Below are positions 1 to 8,260 of a stretch of 64,000 nucleotides of DNA, in pieces. Location: the NCBI RefSeq assembly GCF_039542305.1, contig NZ_BAABHW010000001.1, positions 1,178,001 to 1,242,000 of the forward strand, given 5' to 3'. Position numbers and translations under genes: made by a program. The notes below the pieces were generated by a model. It was not told the origin of the DNA, did not search any database, and saw nothing but the letters and a program-made list of their open reading frames with translations. The stretch comes from Roseibacterium beibuensis (GTDB taxonomy: Bacteria; Pseudomonadota; Alphaproteobacteria; Rhodobacterales; Rhodobacteraceae). Within the stretch, counting starts at the first letter, position 1, and each line of letters starts with the position of its first letter.

Positions 1-165
1 GACCCGGTCGAGCTGCGCGGCATGGACGCGATGCTTTTCGACACGCAATGCGCCGGCGAAGGCGTCGAATACGATGGCGGGCGCGTGATGCTGATGGCGA
101 CCCGCGCAGGGATCGCCATCATACGCGATGGATCGGTCGTCGAGTGGACGCGCTGCCCGGATTAG
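1..165 (+). CDS. C-terminal fragment of an unidentified protein
   Basis: The plus strand is open from the first base to a TAG at 163-165, giving 54 residues that end in VVEWTRCPD. The start lies outside the window. The fragment shows alternating hydrophobic residues and no motif I recognise, so no function is assigned. Its TAG overlaps the TAA of the convergent minus-strand gene (162-164), so both genes end on the same four bases. The codon pattern (G/C-rich third positions) resembles the surrounding genes, which supports real coding, but this is a short fragment. Confidence 0.5.
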   Translation, partial: DPVELRGMDAMLFDTQCAGEGVEYDGGRVMLMATRAGIAIIRDGSVVEWTRCPD

Positions 166-1352
166 ACGGCGGCCAGCCCCTGCTCGAAATCCGAGATCAG
201 CAGATCGATCTCCTCGATCCCGACCGAAACGCGGAAGAACCCGTCGCTCATGCCCAATTCCGCCCGCGCCTCGGAGGTCAGGGCGCGGTGGCTGGAGCTT
301 GCCGGGTGGCTGAGCGTCGTGCCCACATCCCCCAGCGTCGGCGCGAAGGGCAGTTGCGGCGCGGCCTCGACCATGCGGTTCGCGGCGCGCTCGTCGCCCT
401 CGATCTCGAAGCTGACCATGTTGCCGGTTCGCTCGCCCAACAGCGCCTTGGCGCGCGCGCGATCGGGGTGATCGTCCCGGCCCGGGTAAAGCACGCGTTT
501 GACCTTGGGGTGCCCGGCCAGGAAATCGGCCAGCGCGGCGGCATTCGCCTCGGCCCGGTCATAGCGCAGCGGGAAGGTGTAAAGCCCCCGCTCGGCCAGC
601 CAGCATTCATAGGGCGACGGCGTCAGCCCCGTGGTCACCGCGAAATCGTAGATCGCCTTTTGCAGCGCCGCGTCCTTGGCCACGACATATCCCAGCGTCA
701 CGTCGGAATGCCCGGCCAACAGCTTCGTCACCGAGTGAATCACGATATCCGCGCCATGCTCGAAGGGCCGCCAGGCGCGCGGCGTGGTGAAGGTGTTGTC
801 CACGGCCAGAAGCACGCCCGCCTCGCGCGCGACCTTGGCGATGCCGTCCATGTCCGCCACCCGCAGGGTCGGGTTCGACACGACCTCGACCAGGATCATC
901 TTGGTCTCGGGCCGGATCGCGGCGCGCACGGCCTCGGCATCGGTCGGGTCGGCCACGCTGGTCGCGATCCCGAAGCGGCCCAGGTCCTGGTGCATCAGCC
1001 GCAACGACCGGCCATAAAGCTGGTTGCCGCCCACCACATGGTCCCCGGCCCCCATCAGCCCCATCAGCGCCGCCGTCACCGCCGCCATGCCGGACCCGGT
1101 GACGATACCGCCCGTCGCGCCTTCCATGGCGTCGATCTTCTGCGCCAGAAGCGTCGCGTTCGGGTGGCCTTCGCGGGCGTAGGTGTAGCCCGTCTCGCGC
1201 CCCTCGTATTGCGCATGCAGCGTGTCGATGGACGGGGAGGCATAGACGACCGAGGGCTGGATCGGCGTGACCACGGGGCGGCTGACGCCCTCGGCCAGCG
1301 GCATCCGCCGCACAAGGGTTTCGGGCCGGATGTTACGGCGATCCTCGGTCAT
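162..1352 (-). CDS. PLP-dependent trans-sulfuration enzyme (Cys/Met metabolism family)
   Basis: This 396-residue protein belongs to the Cys/Met-metabolism PLP family (cystathionine gamma-synthase, cystathionine lyase, O-acyl-homoserine sulfhydrylase). The PLP lysine is visible in SVTKLLAGHSD (about Lys210), preceded by the cofactor-binding VDNTF segment. The tail contains the family's LGDVGTTLSHPASSSH substrate-binding region. The likely role is cytosolic sulfur amino-acid metabolism; the exact reaction cannot be told from sequence alone. The start was placed at an ATG with GAGAGG upstream rather than at the longer in-frame start 33 bases earlier. It lies downstream of proA on the same strand but is separated from it by a terminator, so it is probably its own transcription unit. 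No SAM riboswitch was seen in the short leader. Confidence 0.85.
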   Translation of the reverse strand: MTEDRRNIRPETLVRRMPLAEGVSRPVVTPIQPSVVYASPSIDTLHAQYEGRETGYTYAREGHPNATLLAQKIDAMEGATGGIVTGSGMAAVTAALMGLMGAGDHVVGGNQLYGRSLRLMHQDLGRFGIATSVADPTDAEAVRAAIRPETKMILVEVVSNPTLRVADMDGIAKVAREAGVLLAVDNTFTTPRAWRPFEHGADIVIHSVTKLLAGHSDVTLGYVVAKDAALQKAIYDFAVTTGLTPSPYECWLAERGLYTFPLRYDRAEANAAALADFLAGHPKVKRVLYPGRDDHPDRARAKALLGERTGNMVSFEIEGDERAANRMVEAAPQLPFAPTLGDVGTTLSHPASSSHRALTSEARAELGMSDGFFRVSVGIEEIDLLISDFEQGLAAV

Positions 1353-1403
1353 CTGGGGCCTCTCTCGGTTTCTCGGACGGCGCATCTAACACCCCGCTCC
1401 GGC

Positions 1404-1431
1404 AAGAGAAAAGGGCCGACGTCACGGCCCC
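1404..1431 (-). terminator. Rho-independent terminator between proA and the trans-sulfuration gene
   Basis: On the minus strand a GGGCCG / CGGCCC stem with a 6-base loop (1413-1430) is followed by TTTTCTCTTG. It lies about 90 bases past the proA stop and just upstream of the next gene, so it should end the rplU-to-proA transcript. Confidence 0.7.
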
Positions 1432-1440
1432 TTGTCCCGT

Positions 1441-1500
1441 GCATCTTTATCCCCCGAACATGCCGGGGGGAGGCCGAAAGGCCGGGGGGCAGAGCCCCCC
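1441..1500. repeat. Intergenic hairpin repeat, copy 1
   Basis: An imperfect AT-rich palindrome (GCAT-C-TTT at 1441-1448, paired with GAA-C-ATGC at 1456-1463) is followed by a G run, a small GGCC-GAAA-GGCC hairpin (1472-1483), and a perfect GGGGGGC / GCCCCCC stem (1484-1500). The same order of an ATCTTTATCC-like or ATCTTGG-A-tract module followed by a G/C stem-loop recurs near 5.05, 10.87, 26.7 and 57.6 kb. Confidence 0.6.
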
Positions 1501-1522
1501 TGCCCGGCGCGGCCCAACGCGA

Positions 1523-2797
1523 TCAGGCCCGGACGGTGCCGTCGCCCGTCACGAGATACTTGAACGAGGTCAGCTGCTCCGCCCCCACCGGCCCGCGCGC
1601 ATGCATCTTGCCGGTGGCAATCCCGATCTCGGCCCCCATCCCGAACTCACCGCCATCGGCCAACTGGGTCGAGGCGTTTCGCATCAGGATCGCCGAATCG
1701 AGCCGCTGGAAGAAGCGCTGCGCCGCCGCGTCATCCTCGGCGATGATGCTGTCGGTATGGTTCGAGCCATAGCGCCGGATATGGGCAATGGCCGCGTCGA
1801 TATCGTCCACGACCCTGGCCGCGATGATCATGTCGAGGAACTCGCGCCCGAAATCCTCCTCGGTGGCCGGGACGACGCCCTCGATCTTCTGCAACTCGGC
1901 ATCGCCGCGCAGCTCGACCCCGGCGTCGATCAGGGCGCGCACCACGCCCTGCCCGATCGTGTCCAGCACGTCGCGATGGATCAGCAGGCATTCCGCCGAT
2001 CCGCAAATGCCGGTGCGCCGCGTCTTGGCGTTCAGCGTCACCTTCAACGCCTTCTCGGCGTCGGCGCTCGCATCGAGATAGACGTGACAGATCCCTTCGA
2101 GATGGGCAAAGACCGGCACCCGCGCCTCGCGCTGCACGAGACCGACGAGCCCCTTGCCTCCACGCGGCACGATCACGTCCACATACTCGGTCATGGTCAG
2201 AAGCTGGCGCACCGCCTCGCGGTCGCGGGTCGGGACAAGCTGCACCGCATCCTCGGGCAGCTCGGCGGCCCGCAGGCCCGCCTTCAGGCACTCGGCCAGC
2301 ACGCCGGAGGAATAAAAGCTCTCCGAGCCGCCGCGCAGGATCACCGCGTTGCCGGATTTCAGGCACAGCGCGCCTGCATCCGCCGTCACGTTGGGGCGGG
2401 ACTCGTAGATCACGCCGATCACGCCCAAGGGAGTGCGCACCCGCTGGATATGCAGGCCCGACGCCATGTCCCATTCGGTGAGGACCGCGCCCACGGGATC
2501 GTCCTGCGCGGCCACGGCCTCCAGCCCCTTGGCGATGCCCTCGATCCGGCCCGCATCCAGCATCAGCCGGTCCATCATCGCCGCGCTGAGGCCCTTGTCG
2601 CGGCCAAAGGCCATGTCCTTTTCATTCGCCGCGATGATCTCGCCCTCGCGCGCGCGCACCTCAGCCGCGGCCACCTCCAGCGCCCTGCGCTTCGCCTCTG
2701 GCGCGGCAAAGGCCAGCTCGGCACTCGCAGCACGCGCGCGGCGGCCGATCTCGTCCATCAGGGCGGCGATCTCTTGGCTGTCAGGCAGGTCTTTCAT
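1523..2797 (-). CDS. proA: Glutamate-5-semialdehyde dehydrogenase (gamma-glutamyl phosphate reductase)
   Basis: ProA reduces gamma-glutamyl phosphate to glutamate semialdehyde with NADPH, the second step of proline synthesis. The 424-residue length matches the family. The aldehyde-dehydrogenase fold is recognisable from YESRPNVT, the glycine-rich LRGGSES, and the catalytic cysteine in RTGICGSAE (about Cys265). The start was chosen at the second ATG because GAGG lies six bases before it; the first ATG, 12 bases upstream, has no such site. It follows proB by 60 bases on the same strand, so kinase and reductase are made from one transcript, downstream of obg. A terminator follows the gene. Confidence 0.96.
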   Translation of the reverse strand: MKDLPDSQEIAALMDEIGRRARAASAELAFAAPEAKRRALEVAAAEVRAREGEIIAANEKDMAFGRDKGLSAAMMDRLMLDAGRIEGIAKGLEAVAAQDDPVGAVLTEWDMASGLHIQRVRTPLGVIGVIYESRPNVTADAGALCLKSGNAVILRGGSESFYSSGVLAECLKAGLRAAELPEDAVQLVPTRDREAVRQLLTMTEYVDVIVPRGGKGLVGLVQREARVPVFAHLEGICHVYLDASADAEKALKVTLNAKTRRTGICGSAECLLIHRDVLDTIGQGVVRALIDAGVELRGDAELQKIEGVVPATEEDFGREFLDMIIAARVVDDIDAAIAHIRRYGSNHTDSIIAEDDAAAQRFFQRLDSAILMRNASTQLADGGEFGMGAEIGIATGKMHARGPVGAEQLTSFKYLVTGDGTVRA

Positions 2798-2857
2798 GGC
2801 GAACCTCATCTCGGGGTTGCGGTGAAGATACGGGGTTTTCGCAGGATCAGGAAGGCT

Positions 2858-3991
2858 TCAGAGAACCATGTCGTCGCGATGGACCAGCGCGGCGCGGGCT
2901 GGATAGCCCAGGATCGCCTCGATCTCGTCCGAGCGGTGCCCCGCGATGGCGCGCGCTTCCCTGGCGGTGTAGCGGCTGAGCCCAAGGCCAAGCGCCGCCC
3001 CGTCGGGGCCCTCCATCCGCACCGGGTCGCCGCGCTGGAAATCGCCCGACACGTCGGTGACGCCCGCGGGCAACAGCGATTTGCCCCGCCCCAGCGCTGC
3101 CGCCGCCCCGGCATCGAGGCGCAGCACCCCGCGGGGTTTCATGGCCGAGATCCAGCGCTTGCGCGCCGCCTGCGGGTCGAGCGTCGCAATGAACCAGGTC
3201 GCCCGCGCGCCCTCGTCCAGCGCGGAAACCGGGCGCAAACCCCGGCCTTCGGCAATCGCCATGGCACAGCCCGCGCCGGTCGCGGTGCGCGCGGCCATCA
3301 GCTTGGTCTTCATCCCGCCTTTCGACAGGCCCGACCCGGCATCGCCGGCCATTGCCTCGATCTCGGGGGTGATCGCCTCGACCACGGGCAGGTGCCGCGC
3401 GCTCGGGTCCTCGTTGGGATTGGCGGTATAGAGGCCATCGACATCGGACAGCAGCACGCAGGTATCGGCCCCCGCCATCACGGCGACATTCGCCGCCAGG
3501 CGGTCATTGTCGCCATAGCGGATCTCGTCGGTGGCGATGGTGTCGTTCTCGTTGACGATCGGGACGACGTCGCGCGCCAGAAGGGCCGCCATGGTCGCGC
3601 GCGTGTTCAGGTAGCGTCGCCGGTCGCCGCTATCGTCCAGCGTCAGCAGGATCTGCGCGGTGGTGATGCCATGGGGCGCGAAGGCTTCTTCATAGGCGCG
3701 CGCCAGCCGGATCTGGCCCACGGCGGCGGCTGCCTGCGCCTCGTCCAGCGACAGCGCACCCTGCCCCAGCGCCAGCACCCCGCGCCCCAGCGCGATGGAG
3801 CCGGAGGAGACAAGGATCACGTCCACCCCGCGCGCCTTGAGCATGGCCACGTCCAACGCCAGCGCGCGCAGCCAATCGGCCTTGAGCGCGCCGGTCTCGC
3901 GATCCACCAACAGGGCCGAGCCGATCTTGACGACCAGCCGTTTCGCCTCCGCGAGGCCCACGCTGCGTGCCTCCGCGCTCAGGGCCGCCAC
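2858..3991 (-). CDS. proB: Glutamate 5-kinase
   Basis: ProB phosphorylates glutamate on the gamma-carboxyl, the committed and normally proline-inhibited step of proline synthesis. An amino-acid-kinase domain fills about residues 15-260 (LVVKIGSALL, VSSGSIALG, NENDTIATDE, and the GSGLSKGGMKTK nucleotide site). A PUA domain fills the last 100 residues (RGVLRLDAGAAAAL onward), which is the two-domain E. coli-type architecture. The reading frame begins with GTG, overlaps the end of obg by 13 bases, and has GGAG eight bases upstream, so translation is probably coupled to obg. A second GTG 30 bases later is an alternative start. It forms an operon with proA downstream. Confidence 0.95.
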   Translation of the reverse strand: MAALSAEARSVGLAEAKRLVVKIGSALLVDRETGALKADWLRALALDVAMLKARGVDVILVSSGSIALGRGVLALGQGALSLDEAQAAAAVGQIRLARAYEEAFAPHGITTAQILLTLDDSGDRRRYLNTRATMAALLARDVVPIVNENDTIATDEIRYGDNDRLAANVAVMAGADTCVLLSDVDGLYTANPNEDPSARHLPVVEAITPEIEAMAGDAGSGLSKGGMKTKLMAARTATGAGCAMAIAEGRGLRPVSALDEGARATWFIATLDPQAARKRWISAMKPRGVLRLDAGAAAALGRGKSLLPAGVTDVSGDFQRGDPVRMEGPDGAALGLGLSRYTAREARAIAGHRSDEIEAILGYPARAALVHRDDMVL

Positions 3992-5016
3992 GGCTCGGGC
4001 TCCTCGCGGTCGGCGCGCATGCGCAGCCGGTCGGCGTCGATCTTGGAGCGCAGCACGCGCAACACCTCGACCAGCCCGGTGCGCGCCACGCCCGACATGG
4101 TCATCACCTCGCCCCCCGTTTCGGCCTGCAGCGCCGCGCGTTTTTCGTCGATCTCCTCGTCCATCAGCGCGTCGATCTTGTTGAGCACGGTCACGCGCGG
4201 CTTCTCGGCCAGCCCGCCGCCATAGGCCTCAAGCTCTTCGATGATCGTGTGGTAATCGGCCACCACGTCCTCGGACGTGCCGTCGATCAGGTGCAAGAGG
4301 ACCGCGCAGCGCTCCACATGGCCAAGGAAGAGGTCCCCCAGCCCCCGCCCCTCATGCGCGCCCTCGATCAGGCCGGGAATGTCCGCCACGACGAATTCCG
4401 CGCCATCGACACCCACGACGCCCAAATTGGGATGCAGGGTGGTAAAGGGATAATCGGCGATCTTGGGCCGCGCGTTCGAGGTCGCGGCCAGAAAGGTCGA
4501 TTTGCCCGCATTGGGCAGGCCCAGCAGGCCCACATCCGCGATCAGCTTCAGCCGCAGCCAGATCGTGCGCTCCACCCCCGGCTGGCCGGGATTGGCGCGG
4601 CGCGGAGCCTGGTTGGTCGCGGTCTTGAAATGCAGGTTGCCAAAGCCGCCATTGCCGCCCTTGGCCAGCAACACCCGGTCGCCCACATTGGCGAGGTCGG
4701 CGATCACCGTTTCCTCGTCTTCTTCGAGGATCTCGGTGCCCGCAGGAACGCGCAGCACGATATCGTCGCCGCCCGCGCCGGTACGCTGCTTGCCCATGCC
4801 GGGCGTGCCGTTCTTGGCGAAGAAATGCTGTTGGTAGCGGAAATCGATCAGGGTGTTCAGCCCGTCCACGGCCTCGGCCCAGACATCGCCGCCGCGCCCG
4901 CCATCGCCGCCATCGGGCCCGCCATATTCGACGAACTTTTCGCGGTGAAAGCTGACCGCCCCACCGCCGCCGCTGCCCGAGCGGATGTAAACCTTGGCTA
5001 GATCGAGAAATTTCAT
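3979..5016 (-). CDS. obg: Obg/CgtA GTPase
   Basis: Obg is an essential GTPase associated with the large ribosomal subunit, with roles in its maturation and in stress signalling. The 345 residues contain the glycine-rich Obg fold (1-158, with SGSGGGGAVSFHREK and GGPDGGDGGRGGDV) and then the G domain: G1 GLPNAGKS (166-173), G3 DIPG (212-215) and G4 NKID (279-282). The C-terminal OCT domain of Bacillus-type Obg is absent and the protein ends in a short acidic/proline tail, as expected for proteobacteria. Downstream of rplU-rpmA-GNAT and overlapping proB, this is the usual alphaproteobacterial order, which couples ribosome assembly genes to proline synthesis. Confidence 0.97.
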   Translation of the reverse strand: MKFLDLAKVYIRSGSGGGGAVSFHREKFVEYGGPDGGDGGRGGDVWAEAVDGLNTLIDFRYQQHFFAKNGTPGMGKQRTGAGGDDIVLRVPAGTEILEEDEETVIADLANVGDRVLLAKGGNGGFGNLHFKTATNQAPRRANPGQPGVERTIWLRLKLIADVGLLGLPNAGKSTFLAATSNARPKIADYPFTTLHPNLGVVGVDGAEFVVADIPGLIEGAHEGRGLGDLFLGHVERCAVLLHLIDGTSEDVVADYHTIIEELEAYGGGLAEKPRVTVLNKIDALMDEEIDEKRAALQAETGGEVMTMSGVARTGLVEVLRVLRSKIDADRLRMRADREEPEPWRP

Positions 5017-5048
5017 CGGGTCACCGGGTCGAGGCGCACGGCCTCCCC

Positions 5049-5097
5049 TTCATCTTGGCAAAAAAACTCCGGGGAGCGCGAGGGGCTGGCCCCTCGC
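5049..5097. repeat. Intergenic hairpin repeat, copy 2 (A-tract type)
   Basis: CTTCATCTTGG followed by a seven-A tract and CTCCGGGGAG leads into a perfect GCGAGGGG / CCCCTCGC stem with a four-base loop (5078-5097). It fills the gap between the GNAT gene and obg. The first module is nearly identical to the copy at 57557. Confidence 0.6.
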
Positions 5098-5114
5098 ATC
5101 CCGCCCGTTGACCC

Positions 5115-5654
5115 TTACCCCAAACGCTTGAGGTAGGTCCATGTCGGCACCTTGGCCTGGCGCGCGACCGAATAGGCCTCGGCATCGCCGAGATAGTCGA
5201 AGCCTGCATTGGTCAGCACCCGCGCCGAGCCGGGATTGTCCTGGAAGACCGAGCCGAAGATCGTCTTGTTCTCCAGCGGATTGGCCGAAACCAGCGCGTT
5301 GACCGCCTCGGACGCGAACCCGGTGTTCCACATCGCCGGCGCCACCCAGTAGCTGATCTCGGACTGGCCGCGATCCATCTGCTTCAGCGAAATCACCCCC
5401 AGCACCTCGGAGCCACCATATTCGGTCGCGTCCATCGCCCAGACGAATTCCGTCCGCTCCGCGTCCAGCGCGCGTTGGATGAACGCCTCGGTCGAGCCGG
5501 GCGGCAACGGGTGCGGGATCGAGGTCGTCATCTCGGCCACGCGCTTGTCGGCGGTATACATCGACAGAAGGCCCGCATCCGAGTTGCGCAGCGGGCGCAG
5601 CGTCATGCGCGGGGCTTCGATGACGGCCTGAACGACGATGGTATCCTGTTTCAT
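5115..5654 (-). CDS. GNAT-family N-acetyltransferase (RimJ/RimL type)
   Basis: This 179-residue protein looks like a GNAT acetyltransferase of the kind that modifies ribosomal or other protein N-termini. It has the early TLRPLRNSDA strand-helix, an ISLKQMDRGQSEISYWV segment, and the late GSVFQDNPGSARVLTNAGF acceptor region typical of the family (NxxSxxxxxKxGF-like). The start is an ATG with a strong GGAGGAGGA upstream; the longer open frame to 5858 runs into rpmA and was rejected. Its fixed place between rpmA and obg in Rhodobacteraceae suggests, without proving, a ribosome-linked substrate. Confidence 0.85.
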   Translation of the reverse strand: MKQDTIVVQAVIEAPRMTLRPLRNSDAGLLSMYTADKRVAEMTTSIPHPLPPGSTEAFIQRALDAERTEFVWAMDATEYGGSEVLGVISLKQMDRGQSEISYWVAPAMWNTGFASEAVNALVSANPLENKTIFGSVFQDNPGSARVLTNAGFDYLGDAEAYSVARQAKVPTWTYLKRLG

Positions 5655-5732
5655 GGGCTGCGGTCCTCCTCCGAACCACTCCCCCCAGGGGAAAGGTGGG
5701 CATGATGGCCCTGTGACACAAGGTAGTGACAG

Positions 5733-5764
5733 AAATGCGAAAGGGCCGGCTGATCCGCCGGCCC
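5733..5764 (-). terminator. Terminator after rpmA
   Basis: A perfect eight-base stem GGGCCGGC / GCCGGCCC with a six-base loop (5743-5764) is followed on the minus strand by TTTCGCATTTC. It lies 30 bases after the rpmA stop and may separate or attenuate L21-L27 from the GNAT-obg-pro genes. Confidence 0.65.
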
Positions 5765-5793
5765 CTCGAAAATTCCACTTTCGGGATACGGCG

Positions 5794-6063
5794 TTACTCC
5801 GCGGCCTCGGCCGACGGCAGTACCGAAATGAAGGTGCGGCCCTTGAAGCCCTTGGCAAAGGTCACGTGGCCTTCGGCGGTGGCGAAGATCGTGTGATCCT
5901 TGCCCATGCCGACGCCCTGGCCGGGGTGCCACTTGGTGCCACGCTGGCGCGCGATGATGTTGCCCGGGACGACAGCTTCGCCACCAAATTTCTTGATGCC
6001 GAGGCGGCGGCCGGCAGAATCGCGGCCGTTACGGCTGGAGCCACCTGCTTTTTTATGTGCCAT
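5794..6063 (-). CDS. rpmA: 50S ribosomal protein L27
   Basis: L27 is a large-subunit protein whose N-terminus reaches toward the peptidyl-transferase centre. The 89 residues begin MAHKKAGGSSRNGRDS and contain the family's RLGIKKFGG, RQRGTKWHPG and GKDHTIFA blocks. The start is unambiguous. No N-terminal cleavage extension is present, unlike in Firmicutes. It is 12 bases downstream of rplU in the conserved L21-L27 operon and is followed by a hairpin terminator. Confidence 0.98.
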   Translation of the reverse strand: MAHKKAGGSSRNGRDSAGRRLGIKKFGGEAVVPGNIIARQRGTKWHPGQGVGMGKDHTIFATAEGHVTFAKGFKGRTFISVLPSAEAAE

Positions 6064-6075
6064 GTGTCTCTCTCC

Positions 6076-6735
6076 TTATTCGCCGGCCAGTTCTTTGGCC
6101 TGTTCGATCCAGCCCTCACGCTCGATGCGGCCCTTGAAGGACAGCTTCTCGTCCATGGCGGCCACGTCTTCGGGCGTCCATGCGGCGATCTGGGCGAAGC
6201 TGGTCACACCCGCTTCGAGCAGCTTCTTCTCAAGCGCGGGACCGACGCCCGACAGTTTCTTGAGATCGTCCGCGCCTTCGGCGGCGGGGGCGGGGGCGGC
6301 TGCGGCCGGTGCGGCCTCTGTCTTGGCGGGCTTGGCGGCCTTCTTGGGTGCCGCTGCGGCCCCGGCGGTCGTCGCGACCGAGCCTGCGCCGACGGCGGCT
6401 TTCACGCCCGATTTGTCGGCACCCGAGGTCAGGATCTCGGTGATCTCGACCAGCGTCAGCTGCTGGCGATGCCCCTTGGTGCGCTTCGACGAGTGCTTGC
6501 GGCGGCGCTTCACGAAGTGGATCAGCTTCTCGCCCTTGATCTGGTCGACAACGGTGGCCTGCACCGCGGCGCCTTCGACCGTGGGGCTGCCAACGGTGGC
6601 GCTGTCGCCGCCAAGCATCAGAATATCGTTGAACTGGACGGTTTCGCCCGCATCGGCTGCCAGCTTTTCAACGCGCAGACGGTCGCCCGCCTTCACCTTG
6701 TATTGCTTGCCGCCGGTTTTCATCACCGCGAACAT
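6076..6735 (-). CDS. rplU: 50S ribosomal protein L21 with C-terminal helix-hairpin-helix extension
   Basis: Residues 1 to about 105 are a normal L21 (FAVMKTGGKQYKV start, FVKRRRKHSSKRTKGHRQ rRNA-binding segment), which is about the full length of E. coli L21. The gene runs on to 219 residues. Residues 110-150 are an Ala/Pro/Lys linker, and residues 153-219 form a helix-hairpin-helix-like domain (LKKLSGVGPALEKKLLEAGV, then an acidic helical tail). The extension resembles HhH modules fused to various proteins in alphaproteobacteria; its job on the ribosome is unknown to me. It is first gene of the rplU-rpmA operon, and its leader (6736-6936) carries a CGCCCC / GGGGCG hairpin near 6830 but no clear regulatory RNA. 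Confidence 0.95.
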   Translation of the reverse strand: MFAVMKTGGKQYKVKAGDRLRVEKLAADAGETVQFNDILMLGGDSATVGSPTVEGAAVQATVVDQIKGEKLIHFVKRRRKHSSKRTKGHRQQLTLVEITEILTSGADKSGVKAAVGAGSVATTAGAAAAPKKAAKPAKTEAAPAAAAPAPAAEGADDLKKLSGVGPALEKKLLEAGVTSFAQIAAWTPEDVAAMDEKLSFKGRIEREGWIEQAKELAGE

Positions 6736-6936
6736 GCGCGTGGTCCTTTTGTCTACCGCGCCCTGTGGCCCCGGTTTCCCGGTGTTCCTGGGGTCGGGCC
6801 GTGGCCCCTGCCCCGCCTCGGACAGCGCGCCCCGGTCGGGGCGTCATGTCGAAAACGATTCCCGCCGCCCGAAACCCGGACGGCGGTAGAGGCCGCCATA
6901 TGCCGCAAGCGTCCCCTCAGGTCAAGGGCCGCGCGC

Positions 6937-7815
6937 TCAGGTATCCTCGCCCGCGATGAAGACCGCCGCCGCCTGCCCAAGGTCGTAGCTCATGGCGTCG
7001 AACATCGCGTCGAAAGCCGTGAAGAGCGCGGCGTTCAGCGCCTGCCCCGCCTCGGTCTCGGACATGGCGATATAGGCCTGAAGGTCGCCATCGGTCAGGC
7101 CGTCATAGGCCGCCAGCTGGTAGGAATAGAGCCATTCGATCGTGTCGGCGCGGATCTCGGGCTCCTGCCCCCAGACCTCGGCCAGCATCAGGTCCTCGGG
7201 CAGGTCCACCTCGAAGGCGCCGCCATCGACGAGGCCCCGGTAGAAGGCATAGTTCGAATTGAGCGCGCCCATCACGTTGCGCTCCACCAGCGCGTTGACC
7301 GAGATGAACCGGGTCAGCAGGTCAAGCCGCGGGTCCCCGGCCTCGGCGCGTTCACGGAAACGGATCTGCGCCTCCTCCTCGATCCCGGGGTCGAGAAACG
7401 CGCGGCGGGTGGCGATTTCCCCTTCGACGATGCTGCGCCCCGGCTCGGCGGTGGCGAAGGCGGTGACCTGCGCGATGTGATCGGCCGTCATCCGCTCCAT
7501 CGGGAAGGCCTCTTCGAAGGCCTCGGTCATCCTGTCCACGGAATGCAGCCGCGTGATCATCGCCTGCCAGGCCGCGCCGCCATCGCCGGGGAACATCTCG
7601 GCCTCCAGCTGCACCGAACCGGCCATCGCCTCGCTCGCCATGATTTCCAGCACGTCGTACATGCCAAGCGCATCGAGCATCGCGTGAAGTTCGGGCGCGC
7701 GCTCGGACAGTGGCGGGGTGGTGGGCATGGTCTGCGCCGGCGTCTGCGCAACGGCCATGGGCGCGGCGAGAAGGCCAAGCGTCAACGGCAGGGCAACGAG
7801 GGCGGCTTTCAGCAT
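6937..7815 (-). CDS. Secreted DUF2059-like protein
   Basis: This 292-residue protein starts at an ATG preceded by GGAGAT and opens with a signal peptide (MLKAALVALPLTLGLLAAPMAVAQ). The mature part is largely helical and acidic, with an ERAPELHAMLDALGMYDVLEIMASE segment followed by long helices, resembling the periplasmic DUF2059 family of unknown function. No catalytic motif is visible. It is alone on its strand between the L21 promoter and tRNA-Ser. The longer open frame to 7887 would start upstream of the ribosome binding site and was rejected. Confidence 0.7.
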   Translation of the reverse strand: MLKAALVALPLTLGLLAAPMAVAQTPAQTMPTTPPLSERAPELHAMLDALGMYDVLEIMASEAMAGSVQLEAEMFPGDGGAAWQAMITRLHSVDRMTEAFEEAFPMERMTADHIAQVTAFATAEPGRSIVEGEIATRRAFLDPGIEEEAQIRFRERAEAGDPRLDLLTRFISVNALVERNVMGALNSNYAFYRGLVDGGAFEVDLPEDLMLAEVWGQEPEIRADTIEWLYSYQLAAYDGLTDGDLQAYIAMSETEAGQALNAALFTAFDAMFDAMSYDLGQAAAVFIAGEDT

Positions 7816-8036
7816 CCGATCATCTCCGGGTCGAAAGAACGTAACGGTCTCAACATGGTCTCGCGGGCCCAACCATACCAGCCGCAAGCGCGCCGGCCCA
7901 TGGCAAATGCCGCAGACGTGAAATCTCGGTGAGCGCGGAGCCTTTGGCGCGGTGCGGCACGAAAAGCGCCGACGCCCCCTTGCACGCCCCGCGCCCTTTC
8001 GCTAAATGCCGCCTCCACACGGACCACGTGCCTTGC

Positions 8037-8126
8037 GGAGAGGTGCCGGAGTGGTCGAACGGGGCGGTCTCGAAAACCGTTGTGGGCGCAAGTCCACCCA
8101 GGGTTCGAATCCCTGTCTCTCCGCCA
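8037..8126 (+). tRNA. tRNA-Ser (anticodon CGA)
   Basis: This is a complete 90-base class II tRNA. The acceptor stem is GGAGAGG paired with TCTCTCC (one G-T pair). The anticodon loop is CT-CGA-AA, closed by a GCGGT/ACCGT stem, so it reads UCG. A long variable arm (GTGGGCGCAAGTCCAC) is typical of serine, the T arm is CAGGG-TTCGAAT-CCCTG, and a CCA end is encoded. No integrase or duplicated 3' end lies downstream in this window, so it is not used as an attachment site here. Confidence 0.97.
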
Positions 8127-8260
8127 CTTGCCCACATCGGGCGCAGGCCGACCGTGCCATCTTTCCCCTTCGACCCGACACCCGGATTGCCCCGGCGCCC
8201 CTCTTGCACCCGGCGGCCAACGCGGCCAAGCCTGTGGCGTCCCGTTTCCGGAGGTGCCCC

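Noticed and set aside
1353..1403. A possible SAM riboswitch upstream of the trans-sulfuration gene
   Set aside because: The leader is only about 50 bases and lies right after a terminator; no SAM-II pseudoknot pattern was visible.
48..4225. Long plus-strand open frames (for example 1439-4225) over the metabolic genes
   Set aside because: They run antisense to clear proA, proB and obg genes, have composition typical of shadow frames in high-GC DNA, and match no family.
8037..8126. tRNA-Ser as an attachment site of an integrated element
   Set aside because: No integrase, no duplicated 3' end and no foreign genes lie downstream in this window.
8006..8260. N-terminal extension of the M20 peptidase through tRNA-Ser
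   Set aside because: The frame crosses the tRNA gene, and a GTG with GGAGG seven bases upstream explains the start.
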